Origin: a virus
Length of the DNA: 29,743 bases
Reading direction: 5' to 3' (one strand)
IMG/VR virus record: IMGVR_UViG_3300049727_000336
Location: 1 to 29,743 of that record
How positions within the stretch are numbered: the first letter of the stretch is position 1; every line of letters begins with the position of its first letter. The position numbers were made by a program, and so were the translations under genes. Shown piece by piece: positions 8,018 through 13,852 of the stretch. The notes below the pieces were generated by a model. The model worked only from the letters and a program-made list of their open reading frames with translations, made no database searches and was not told the origin of the DNA.

Positions 8018-8576
8018 CCGGCTCCTTGTTCCTGCGATCAAATGCAACCTTTTCGTTGCTCAACATCGAGTGCAGGCCCTTTATGCCGCGCTGCACATCC
8101 AGCAAAATCTCGTCCTGCTTATCCAGCCGCTCGTAGACGCCTGGAAACTCCTGTGCCGCGTAGATCGCCAGCCGCTCAACCTGCTCCGCCTGGCGTCCGC
8201 CCTGGTCAGCCAGCCTGGTCAACGCGTCGGCTGTCTTGACGCTGGCCACCGTCTGCTGCTGCACGTTGGTCACAACGGCGCTGAACGTCGTCTGGATGGT
8301 GTCGTTCATCTGGCCCATAAAACGGCCCAGAAACGCCAGAGCCACCAGAGCGATTACCGGCCACGGGCCCCAAGCCCCCAACAGCTTGAAACCTTCGACC
8401 GGCTGGCGCTGCAGCAGGTCCAAAATCAACAGGACTACCGCCGCTCCGCCGGCCGAGCTGAGCGCCACCCTGAAGTGCCTCAGCCAGCCACGCCGGAAGC
8501 TGGCCGCCACCTCGCCCTTGGGGGCGTCCGCCCCCACCAACCCGATGCCTGTCATGAGGCCACTTTCCACGTCCAT
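7998..8576 (-). CDS. Membrane protein with two helices and a coiled C-terminus
   Basis: The 192-residue protein has two hydrophobic segments, about residues 37-54 (VALSSAGGAAVVLLILDLL) and 70-88 (GPWPVIALVALAFLGRFMG). A soluble Gln/Thr/Asp-rich helical region follows. It is not a recognised family. It is the first gene of the head block and follows a 155-nt gap with a dyad and a terminator-like hairpin, so a promoter may lie just upstream. The ribosome site is weak (AGG 9 nt before the ATG). Its place between lysis and head genes would fit a membrane accessory protein of lysis or entry, but this is only positional. Confidence 0.6.
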   Translation of the reverse strand: MDVESGLMTGIGLVGADAPKGEVAASFRRGWLRHFRVALSSAGGAAVVLLILDLLQRQPVEGFKLLGAWGPWPVIALVALAFLGRFMGQMNDTIQTTFSAVVTNVQQQTVASVKTADALTRLADQGGRQAEQVERLAIYAAQEFPGVYERLDKQDEILLDVQRGIKGLHSMLSNEKVAFDRRNKEPDDRDRH

Positions 8577-8645
8577 CGCCCAAAACCTGCTTTCGCCATC
8601 CGGCCAACCCCTTAAACCGCCCGGATTTGCCCCGCTAAGGCCTGC

Positions 8646-8658
8646 GGTATGCCATACC
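8646..8658. promoter_or_regulatory. Perfect 13-bp dyad upstream of the head operon
   Basis: ggtatgccatacc is a 6-bp palindrome about one base, lying 70 nt before the first head-block gene. An AT-rich stretch (AAATAAATA on the minus strand) lies immediately upstream. It is a candidate site for a dimeric activator or repressor of the leftward operon, in the way Mor and C act on Mu promoters. The promoter itself is not clearly visible. Confidence 0.35.
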
Positions 8659-8706
8659 GGTATTTATTTGGTCCTACCCCACGTCGGCGACCTCCCCGAC
8701 GCCCTG

Positions 8707-8727
8707 AAACGCCTCCTGGCGTTTTTT
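8707..8727 (+). terminator. Intrinsic terminator reading on the plus strand
   Basis: aaacgcc (8707-8713), loop tcct, ggcgttt (8718-8724), running into six T residues on the plus strand. The form is that of a rho-independent terminator for rightward transcripts, though all neighbouring genes run left. On the minus strand it has no T-run. Confidence 0.55.
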
Positions 8728-8731
8728 GGTC

Positions 8732-9364
8732 TTAATGCTCCCCTTCAGGTTCCGCGAGAGCCGGTTTGACCGTCCCGGCTGCCACCGCCCGGGCGACCGT
8801 CAGATTGTCCGGCCGCTCCCACATCGCGCGGAACTTTGCCTGGAAAACGGCATAGGCTCGCGGGTCGGCGGAGAGGACGGCTGAATTGTCCTGGAGGCGT
8901 TCACCCTGCTCGCTGAAATTGGCCGATCCGTCCCGGACCAGGCTGCCGTCCATCGCGTAGCTTTTCAGGTGCATCAGAACTTTGGAATATTTGACCTTGA
9001 TGGTGACCCCCGGAAACCCGATCAGCTCGTGTAAAGCAATTCGGGCACAGGTTGCGTCGCCGCGGCACTCGGCCTGCAGCTCCCCGCGGTCAAGGTAGAT
9101 TCGGATCTTCACGCCGAATGCGGCTTTGGTTCGCAGGGCGTCCACCACGGTCTTGTCTGTCAGGCTGAAGGCAGCCAGGTCAATCGACTGCTGAGCGGAG
9201 TTGATCGCCGCCACGTCCACATTTTCGAGGCTGCCAGGGTTTGCGTAGTAAGTTCCCGGCGCCGGCGCGGTCTGCGCATAGGCCTCGCGCAGGCAGCTCG
9301 CCATCCACAAGGTCAGCACGAAGACCAGCCCGATACCAACCCATCCACGAATTCTCATGGTCAT
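8732..9364 (-). CDS. Exported phospholipase-D-family nuclease-like protein
   Basis: From ATG 9364 (GGAGG 4 nt upstream; ATGA overlap with the previous gene) the product is 210 residues. A signal peptide or anchor is visible (WVGIGLVFVLTLWMASCLREAYAQ, about residues 8-31). Next comes a single PLD domain: IDLAAFSLTDKTVVDAL, then VKIRIYLDRGE, then the HxK(x)4D motif with His132, Lys134 and Asp139, then GSANFS. One HKD motif per chain is the pattern of Nuc-type endonucleases, which act as dimers. The neighbours are lysis genes. It may degrade host DNA or act in the envelope; the substrate cannot be read from sequence. Confidence 0.82.
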   Translation of the reverse strand: MTMRIRGWVGIGLVFVLTLWMASCLREAYAQTAPAPGTYYANPGSLENVDVAAINSAQQSIDLAAFSLTDKTVVDALRTKAAFGVKIRIYLDRGELQAECRGDATCARIALHELIGFPGVTIKVKYSKVLMHLKSYAMDGSLVRDGSANFSEQGERLQDNSAVLSADPRAYAVFQAKFRAMWERPDNLTVARAVAAGTVKPALAEPEGEH

Positions 9365-9618
9365 AATTCCTCCACCTGTTCTTTGATCCTGGCCGCCGCC
9401 CTGAATGCCGAGATCCACCACGGCCGCCTGGTGCATGTCACGGTCAAAAGCTGCTCAGCCTCGCTGTAAAGCCAATCCACAGTGACGCCGGCGAGGGTTG
9501 CGGTCCCCATATCGTTCAGCACCGTCATTTCGTCGGCCTGGGCGCGTATGCGGGCGCGGATTTTCTTGTACTTCGATCGCGGAATCCCGAAGAAGTTGAC
9601 CGGCTTGTCTGGTTTCAT
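9361..9618 (-). CDS. Small basic protein upstream of the PLD gene
   Basis: The product is 85 residues from ATG 9618, chosen because GGAG lies 8 nt upstream; a longer frame to 9753 has no support. The first half is Lys/Arg-rich (FFGIPRSKYKKIRARIRAQ). The second half holds Ala/Gly and Thr strands (TATLAGVTVDWLYSEAEQLLTVTCTRRPWW). No family is recognised. Stop and start overlap (ATGA) with the PLD gene, so the two are probably translated together. Confidence 0.6.
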   Translation of the reverse strand: MKPDKPVNFFGIPRSKYKKIRARIRAQADEMTVLNDMGTATLAGVTVDWLYSEAEQLLTVTCTRRPWWISAFRAAARIKEQVEEL

Positions 9619-9640
9619 CGGGTCACTCCGCGAGGTCCGT

Positions 9641-9666
9641 GGCGCCCTGTTGCAATGCAGGGCGCC
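9641..9666 (-). promoter_or_regulatory. 9-bp stem hairpin before the small basic gene
   Basis: ggcgccctg (9641-9649) and cagggcgcc (9658-9666) form a perfect 9-bp stem with an 8-nt loop, 23 nt upstream of the ATG at 9618. There is no following T-run on the minus strand. It may be an mRNA structure that affects translation or processing. The wider 9619-9786 gap shows nothing else clear. Confidence 0.4.
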
Positions 9667-9786
9667 CCGGAGTTGGTTGAGTTCCCCAGGTACGCGCTCA
9701 GGCATCCGCCCGTAAGGAGTAACCGAAGTGACGTCATTTGTCTCCGGCAGCAATCTGGGGTGTTTCTCTCTGTTGGGTTTATTTTG

Positions 9787-9942
9787 TTACAGCTTCTTCT
9801 TGATGGCGGTCTCGATCGCCGACAACTTGGTTTCGAGAGTGGCTTCCAGGCTCTTGATCGCACTCCCGATGTAGCCGGAGAAGACGACTCCGCAAATGAA
9901 GGCGACGACGGCGACAATGACAAACATGAGAAACAGATGCAT
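9787..9942 (-). CDS. 51-residue single-pass membrane protein
   Basis: From ATG 9942 (TAGGAG about 7 nt upstream) the frame encodes MHLFLMFVIVAVVAFICG..., one transmembrane helix at residues 2-23, and then an amphipathic Lys/Glu helix ending in AIETAIKKKL. It follows the holin candidate by 9 nt. Size, topology and place suggest a lysis-linked small membrane protein such as a second holin or pinholin-like protein, but there is no family match I can name. Confidence 0.6.
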   Translation of the reverse strand: MHLFLMFVIVAVVAFICGVVFSGYIGSAIKSLEATLETKLSAIETAIKKKL

Positions 9943-9951
9943 GGCTCTCTC

Positions 9952-10242
9952 CTATTGCTGTGGGCCGTTGCCGGCCCGGTTGTTGAAAACATCGGCGGCG
10001 CGGTTGATGCCGTACAGCGCCCCGCAGATTCCTGTTGCGAACAACGTCAAAGCTCCCAGTGCCTGGCAGAACTCCGCCACCGATACCGGCGCGTGAATCT
10101 TCCACAGCAGTGCCGAGCTGAAGCCCAGCGTGAACACGATCACAGCCACCACACAGAACCGCGTGCTGCTGCCGGTTCCGTCCGCCTCGCTCAGCATCGA
10201 GCGCAGGTAGCCGCGCGCCCAGTTGTCAATCGCCGGCATCAT
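9952..10242 (-). CDS. Two-helix membrane protein, holin candidate
   Basis: From ATG 10242, which overlaps the previous stop (ATGA), the product is 96 residues with two transmembrane helices: STRFCVVAVIVFTLGFSSALL (about 25-45) and EFCQALGALTLFATGICGALYG (about 55-76). The C-terminus is short and polar. A small two-helix protein placed between an endolysin/spanin pair and other late genes is typical of a holin, which forms the membrane hole that releases or triggers the endolysin. The family cannot be fixed from sequence alone. Confidence 0.6.
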   Translation of the reverse strand: MMPAIDNWARGYLRSMLSEADGTGSSTRFCVVAVIVFTLGFSSALLWKIHAPVSVAEFCQALGALTLFATGICGALYGINRAADVFNNRAGNGPQQ

Positions 10243-10895
10243 TGCTTCCCCGCCACGTACCCGATCACCCCGCCGATCACCACCCACTTGGCCGCGGTCA
10301 GCGTCCGGTGCATCCAGGTGCCACCCTTGGCCGTTTTCTCCCACTCGTCGCGCTGGGCCGTGGTCTCTTTCAGTTGCACAGCGTTGTCAGCCTGAGTCTG
10401 CGTACAGGCGTCCAGCTTGGCTGAATTTTCCTGGCAGGTAATTGCGCCGGCCTGGAGCGTGGCAAAGTCCACCTGGGGGATCTGCACCACGGGCGCGCTG
10501 GGCACTTCTTCGGTTTTGCCGTTCACCGTCTGCTGCACCGGCGGAGGCTGCACCACCTGCAGCGGCGCGGGTAGCCCAGGAAACAGCTTTGCGGCGTCAA
10601 TCACGATCTGCGGCGCCGTCGCCGGCACTTGCCTCTGTGTCTCAATCGTCTTCAGTTGCGCGTCCAGATTCTGCTGCACAGACTGGGCATCCTTCGCGGC
10701 CTGGTTAATCGTCTTCTGCTGCGCCGCCGTCTGCGCCTCGGCCTGCAGCCGGGCGTCGTGCTCCTGCATCCAGGAGAAGACAGCAACCGCAATGAGCAGG
10801 ATCGCGAGAATGCCAATCACGATCTCGCGCGTCAGGTTCGCCGGAGCGGCAACCGCTGCCTCGACTGTCGAAACCGGTGTGGGTGTCGTCGTCAA
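10239..10895 (-). CDS. Rz/spanin-like membrane protein with coiled coil (TTG start)
   Basis: The best start is TTG at 10895, with GGAGG 7 nt upstream and a TTGA overlap with the previous stop, giving 218 residues. An N-terminal transmembrane helix (REIVIGILAILLIAVAVFSW) is followed by a long Ala/Gln/Lys coiled coil (residues ~45-90), a Pro/Val-rich part, a second helical part with Cys, and a hydrophobic end (WVVIGGVIGYVAG). This N-in, coiled-coil plan resembles an inner-membrane spanin (Rz), which acts after holin and endolysin to break the outer membrane. The second hydrophobic segment is unusual for Rz. The call is based on topology and lysis context. Confidence 0.55.
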   Translation of the reverse strand: MTTTPTPVSTVEAAVAAPANLTREIVIGILAILLIAVAVFSWMQEHDARLQAEAQTAAQQKTINQAAKDAQSVQQNLDAQLKTIETQRQVPATAPQIVIDAAKLFPGLPAPLQVVQPPPVQQTVNGKTEEVPSAPVVQIPQVDFATLQAGAITCQENSAKLDACTQTQADNAVQLKETTAQRDEWEKTAKGGTWMHRTLTAAKWVVIGGVIGYVAGKQ

Positions 10896-10909
10896 GCCGC
10901 TACCTCCTT
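10892..10909 (-). repeat. 18-bp junction repeat, copy 1
   Basis: tcaagccgctacctcctt here is identical to 11080-11097. On the minus strand it holds the ribosome site GGAGG, the codons for EVAA, the TGA stop and the overlapping TTG start of the next gene. Two identical copies flank the 63-residue gene. Confidence 0.8.
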
Positions 10910-11083
10910 GCGATTCATGAGGGTGAATCCCGCGCTCTTGGTTGTCAGCCCCTGAGCTTTGCGCATCCTCTTCCATTGCCTGCCAGACATACCGGCAGGA
11001 CGCTTTGGCTTGGTGCTTCGTAGTGGGCCATAAGCGGTTCCGTATAGCTTGACCAGGTGAACGAAACCCGAGTAGGGATTCAA
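10892..11083 (-). CDS. Small basic protein in the lysis cluster (TTG start)
   Basis: A 63-residue product starts at TTG 11083 with GGAGG 7 nt upstream, overlapping the endolysin stop (TTGA), and ends with TTGA into the next gene. It is strongly basic in the middle (STKPKRPAGMSGRQWKRMRKAQ). Its last residues, KEVAA, are the same as those of the endolysin, because both junctions use the same 18-bp sequence. No function is recognised. Confidence 0.6.
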   Translation of the reverse strand: MNPYSGFVHLVKLYGTAYGPLRSTKPKRPAGMSGRQWKRMRKAQGLTTKSAGFTLMNRKEVAA

Positions 11084-11097
11084 GCCGCTACCTCCTT
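11080..11097 (-). repeat. 18-bp junction repeat, copy 2
   Basis: Identical to 10892-10909. It forms the end of the endolysin gene and the ribosome site plus TTG start of the 63-residue gene. Confidence 0.8.
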
Positions 11098-11595
11098 CGC
11101 CGGACCGTCTTCCGGCTGGATGTCGTACTGGGTCAGGTCGTAGATGGAGATGAGCTTGGTAAGCATCGACGCGTAAGTGGGACTGGTCGAGTAGCCGCAG
11201 CTCTGCAGCTTTCCGGCAAAGCTTGCCGGATCACTGCGCACAGCCATGGCCGGCGCATAGCGGCTGGCGGTGGCCAGCAACCGGGCATGCGCGTCAAAGC
11301 TCTCGCCGGCGTCCTGGTACCGGGCAAAGTCCGCCTCCACCAGCTCGCACACGCCGTGGATGTACTCGTGCGTGGGCAGCTCGATGTAGGTGTTGGGATC
11401 GGTCGCGTGCACGGCCTTGATGCCGAAGTAGTTATTTGCCTCGCGCGCCAGTTGGCTCTGGCCCCAGCCGAGCTGGTTGCTCGACTCCAGGATGGCCTGG
11501 GCAATGGTGACCGATGCGGGCACGCCCCATTTGCGCTGCGCGGCCTGCGCCGGCGGAACAACCAATCGGAGAAAAGTGTTCTGCTGCGCGTTCAT
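11080..11595 (-). CDS. GH73-type peptidoglycan hydrolase (endolysin)
   Basis: The 171-residue product is a glucosaminidase-like endolysin. Residues ~15-130 carry the GH73/FlgJ pattern SVTIAQAILESSNQLGWGQS with the likely catalytic Glu37, then LAREANNYFGIKA (48-61), and a later YSTSPTYASML. It cleaves peptidoglycan glycan strands. There is no signal peptide, so release would need a holin, and a candidate lies two genes downstream. Its place matches the Mu lysis gene, upstream of the head genes. The start ATG overlaps the stop of a weak short frame upstream. Confidence 0.88.
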   Translation of the reverse strand: MNAQQNTFLRLVVPPAQAAQRKWGVPASVTIAQAILESSNQLGWGQSQLAREANNYFGIKAVHATDPNTYIELPTHEYIHGVCELVEADFARYQDAGESFDAHARLLATASRYAPAMAVRSDPASFAGKLQSCGYSTSPTYASMLTKLISIYDLTQYDIQPEDGPAKEVAA

Positions 11596-11628
11596 GCGGC
11601 CTCGCTCCCCGGGCGGATTCGCGCGGCG

Positions 11629-11665
11629 GCCGTAGGAGCTAACTGCAAGCTACGGCTCCTACGGC
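11629..11665. repeat. 11-bp stem palindrome, REP-like
   Basis: gccgtaggagc (11629-11639) and gctcctacggc (11655-11665) are exact inverted copies with a 15-nt loop. There is no T-run in either direction. The compact GC-rich palindrome in an intergenic gap looks like a repetitive extragenic palindrome, which only a genome search could confirm. Confidence 0.5.
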
Positions 11666-11769
11666 ACGATCCGCTCGGCTCTGGCTCTCCGTGATCTCTC
11701 AGTCTCTTGGATTTCACGGTGTCAGTTCCCCGGTTTGGGTGAGGCCAGATTAAGACGCGGCTTCGCCGT

Positions 11770-11791
11770 GCCATGCGGCAATCGGCATGGC
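11770..11791 (-). promoter_or_regulatory. Dyad gccatgc-N8-gcatggc, possible activator site
   Basis: The two 7-bp arms (11770-11776 and 11785-11791) are exact inverted copies. On the minus strand the dyad ends 16 nt before TTAATC. This puts it at about -50 to -29 of a putative promoter, the spacing used by Mor-type activators of Mu. The promoter assignment is inference. Confidence 0.35.
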
Positions 11792-11832
11792 TGGTTTATC
11801 AGGGAAAGATGGGATAGAGGGCGACCGGGAGG

Positions 11833-12561
11833 CTAGTCTATGTGCTTAGTGGTGACTGAAATGCCGTAGCTTCTTAGAATCTCAAGCTCTTTTTCGGTGG
11901 GCTTGAGAAAGTCGGGATCTTCCGGCCAGCGTTCCGCCGGAACATGTGGACGCTTGGGAACTATTGTTCTATCCCAGAGATACCGGGGGTTTCTATCCAT
12001 CCAATCCGTGGCTGCGCGCAGCACGTCCTTGGGAACACGATCTATTCCAGGAAGCGCAGGTTCAAAACTTTCAGACTGAACCGGTCTCCCCATCATCCGG
12101 ATCATGCAGCCGCATTCCCATCCAAAAGGGGGAATGAGCACCTTCCACACCTCATCGTCCCATTTAGCTGCGAATCCATCTAACCACGCGTGGGGCGAGC
12201 GCATGCAGCCGTCGAGTATCATCCAAATCCGAAGGTAAGGGAAATTTGAAGCCTGACGCGGATACATCTCGGCTGTCCGCTCTGCACTGGCAGCGCCTGA
12301 TTGAATCGACTGCGCCGTCTGAAAGACGGCGGTGCGCCATGACCACGACATAAGACTGAGACCAGGAACTTCCGACTCCTTGCAGACCCGATCCATCTCA
12401 CCCAAGGTCCTCGTGGATGAATAAATGCGCTCCAGTTCTTCAACCGCCTCTGTGCTGGTTTCAATTCCTTGCAAGCGTAGAGACGCCCTGAACATAGCCA
12501 TCCGGCGCATTTGCGCGTACGGGGGCAGATCAAAGGGCGTTGGCTTATTGTCACTGTTCAT
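11833..12561 (-). CDS. MuF-like protein in the lysogeny operon
   Basis: The 242-residue protein has a helical N-terminal half and a MuF-type C-terminal half. FPYLRIWMILDGCMRSPHAWLD and WDDEVWKVLIPPFGWECGCM (about residues 107-155) fit the family pattern R-x-H-x-x-L-x-G, D-D-x-W, P-P-x-G-W-x-C-x-C. The last ~25 residues (FLKPTEKELEILRSYGISV) match the end of the virion MuF protein at 2383-3285. It is not in the head operon: it follows the repressor and a membrane protein on the same strand, so it may be made in the lysogen. No clear ribosome site is seen. A decoy or exclusion role is inferred; a misplaced head gene is the alternative. Confidence 0.72.
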   Translation of the reverse strand: MNSDNKPTPFDLPPYAQMRRMAMFRASLRLQGIETSTEAVEELERIYSSTRTLGEMDRVCKESEVPGLSLMSWSWRTAVFQTAQSIQSGAASAERTAEMYPRQASNFPYLRIWMILDGCMRSPHAWLDGFAAKWDDEVWKVLIPPFGWECGCMIRMMGRPVQSESFEPALPGIDRVPKDVLRAATDWMDRNPRYLWDRTIVPKRPHVPAERWPEDPDFLKPTEKELEILRSYGISVTTKHID

Positions 12562-12584
12562 GTTGTGCGACGCGAGGGGACGAG

Positions 12585-12839
12585 TTACAGATTACTGGCG
12601 ATGCTTTTGAGGACGACGTAGAGCAATCCAGCGGTTAAGGAGAATAACCAAAGTGCCAAGAAGATCACCCAGAATAGCGACCAGGCGGTCAGAGGCTTAG
12701 TCTGCGCGGGTGCGGCCGACGCGCAACGCATCGCCCTGATCTCATCAAGGCTCTTACCATCCGCAATAGCCTGGGCGCAGTCTTGATGCTCATCGCTTGC
12801 AACGCCAGCCCATTGGCCACAATATTTACAGTTCGCCAT
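12585..12839 (-). CDS. Zinc-ribbon plus transmembrane small protein
   Basis: The 84-residue product begins MANCKYCGQW...HQDC, a possible Cys-x2-Cys...His-x3-Cys metal site in residues 4-20. A short helical linker follows, then one transmembrane helix at about residues 53-77 (WSLFWVIFLALWLFSLTAGLLYVV). It lies 22 nt after the repressor on the same strand and so probably belongs to the lysogeny operon. Small membrane proteins at this place in other phages are often superinfection-exclusion proteins. That role is inferred from position only. Confidence 0.62.
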   Translation of the reverse strand: MANCKYCGQWAGVASDEHQDCAQAIADGKSLDEIRAMRCASAAPAQTKPLTAWSLFWVIFLALWLFSLTAGLLYVVLKSIASNL

Positions 12840-12861
12840 CGCATCTCACTTTCTAGCCACG

Positions 12862-13644
12862 CTACTGAGGTTTGCCCTTTTGCTTCGGCATATCGAGTTC
12901 ATCGCCAATCCAGCGTACGAGGCCCACGATACTATTCTCGCCGTGCGGGCGCAATAGCTTCGGCGGCTGCCCTGGCTGGAACGGCAACAGGATGTATCCG
13001 CCGTCTTGACCGCTCAGCCATCTAACCTCGACGCCCGACGGGGTCTGCACGGCCACCATGTGTCCAAGGAGTCGATCGGCGTCCCGGCGGCTCAGGTCCA
13101 CCATCGCGATCATTTTGGAGACAGTCTCTCCGATGATGTGGAAAGCCCTGATCGCGCCGCCCTCAGGAAACCATTGCTCCGGAAAATGGATATAGCTTTC
13201 AACGTCCGCGGACACCACTTTGCTCACTTCACCCACCCCTCTGTGTGACTTGATCAACGGTATATTACGTAGCAAGTTGCTTGCCATATAACTGCCCGGA
13301 GAATCAGTATCTTGCAAGTTTATTCCGGCCTGCTCCGAGGCTCTATCCCTCCACCATTGCCGCTCACTTTCAGGCGCAAGTTCTGAGAGCTTGAGGAGCG
13401 CCGCAGCAGAGGGAAGGTCCTGGGATCGCTCCCATCGAGAGACCTGCGCAACGCTTACCCCACAGAGCGCGGCGACTGGGGCCTGCTTCATTTTTCTGGA
13501 CTTCCGCAGATCGGCGATTTTGGCCGCAAAAAGGGTAAGGCGATCCCGCCTTTCAAGAATCCGATAATTTTGCTTGACAGGAATTCGAGCTTCCTTTAAT
13601 GTTCTTAACGCAAGGCAAACAGCGTTTCCTTCCGAAGGATACAT
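12862..13644 (-). CDS. HTH/S24-like prophage repressor
   Basis: An XRE-type HTH is clear at about residues 43-88 (AAKIADLRKSRKMKQAPVAALCGVSVAQVSRWE). A LexA/S24-like C-terminal half follows, ending GYILLPFQPG...SIVGLVRWIGDEL. The usual GDSM nucleophile motif reads GETV (172-175) and the usual V-K-R/W-L lysine reads VEVRWL (205-210). Both catalytic residues therefore seem to be lost and self-cleavage is doubtful. It is divergent from the early operon and should keep it silent. The start is uncertain: ATG 13644 has AGGTG 9 nt upstream but would place the early promoter inside the coding region; ATG 13488 would cut the HTH. It probably heads an operon with the next two genes. Confidence 0.82.
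   Translation of the reverse strand: MYPSEGNAVCLALRTLKEARIPVKQNYRILERRDRLTLFAAKIADLRKSRKMKQAPVAALCGVSVAQVSRWERSQDLPSAAALLKLSELAPESERQWWRDRASEQAGINLQDTDSPGSYMASNLLRNIPLIKSHRGVGEVSKVVSADVESYIHFPEQWFPEGGAIRAFHIIGETVSKMIAMVDLSRRDADRLLGHMVAVQTPSGVEVRWLSGQDGGYILLPFQPGQPPKLLRPHGENSIVGLVRWIGDELDMPKQKGKPQ
13574..13600 (+). promoter_or_regulatory. Early promoter candidate
   Basis: A perfect -35 TTGACA (13574-13579) is followed after 15 bp by TTTAAT (13595-13600), five of six matches to the -10 consensus. It points at the first early gene, which starts at 13643. AT-rich sequence lies just upstream. The spacer is short. It is the natural target of the divergently encoded repressor. Confidence 0.6.
13627..13639. 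promoter_or_regulatory. Palindrome over the first early ribosome site, possible operator
   Basis: tccttccgaagga is a 6-bp palindrome about one base. It overlaps the AAGGA ribosome site of the gene at 13643 and lies 27 bp past the -10 element. The half-site ttcctt also occurs at 13591, beside the -10. It could be an operator for the repressor or the early HTH protein. Confidence 0.35.
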
Positions 13645-13852
13645 GAAGACAGACACCTATAGAACGAAGTTGACCCGCAACATCCAGAGCCGCGTGGCGA
13701 GGGTTCTCCATCTGAGCCGATCCCACGTATGTCTTGTTGCAAACGGCCATAGAAAGTCGGCACGCGTCGAGAAGGCCCTGGCAAAGGAATATGCCCGCAT
13801 TGAGCGCGTGGTGCAGCGGTTCGAGCGGCACAGTGATGAGGTGGCCGCGTGA
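13643..13852 (+). CDS. Small HTH protein, Ner-like position
   Basis: The product is 69 residues from ATG 13643, chosen for the AAGGA just upstream. Residues ~17-55 form an HTH-like unit (RVARVLHLSRSHVCLVANGHRKS, then RVEKALAKEYARI). The same unit occurs twice in the next gene. As first gene of the early operon, facing the repressor, it takes the place of Mu ner, which switches transcription between repressor and early genes. The functional analogy is positional. GTGA overlap with the next gene. Confidence 0.72.
   Translation: MKTDTYRTKLTRNIQSRVARVLHLSRSHVCLVANGHRKSARVEKALAKEYARIERVVQRFERHSDEVAA

Larger units (their letters stand above)
11596..11832 (-). other. Intergenic control region before the lysis operon
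   Basis: This 237-nt gap separates the lysogeny operon from the lysis genes, and both are read leftward. It holds an 11-bp hairpin at 11629-11665 and a dyad at 11770-11791. Downstream of the dyad, on the minus strand, is a TTAATC sequence that could be a -10 element. A weak frame of about 41 codons (GTG near 11717, ending in ATGA at the endolysin start) crosses the hairpin; I do not count it as a gene. A middle or late promoter is likely here but unproven. Confidence 0.45.

Noticed and set aside
9615-10105. Two overlapping minus-strand frames of 125 and 108 codons in the lysis block
   Set aside because: Both are Arg/Ser/Pro-rich frame-shadows. The third frame holds the 51-residue membrane protein with a ribosome site, which explains the region better.
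11592-11774. Minus-strand frame of 60 codons ending in ATGA at the endolysin start
   Set aside because: It crosses the 11-bp palindrome, is Arg/Ser/Pro-rich and has no ribosome site. The overlap alone is not enough to call a gene.
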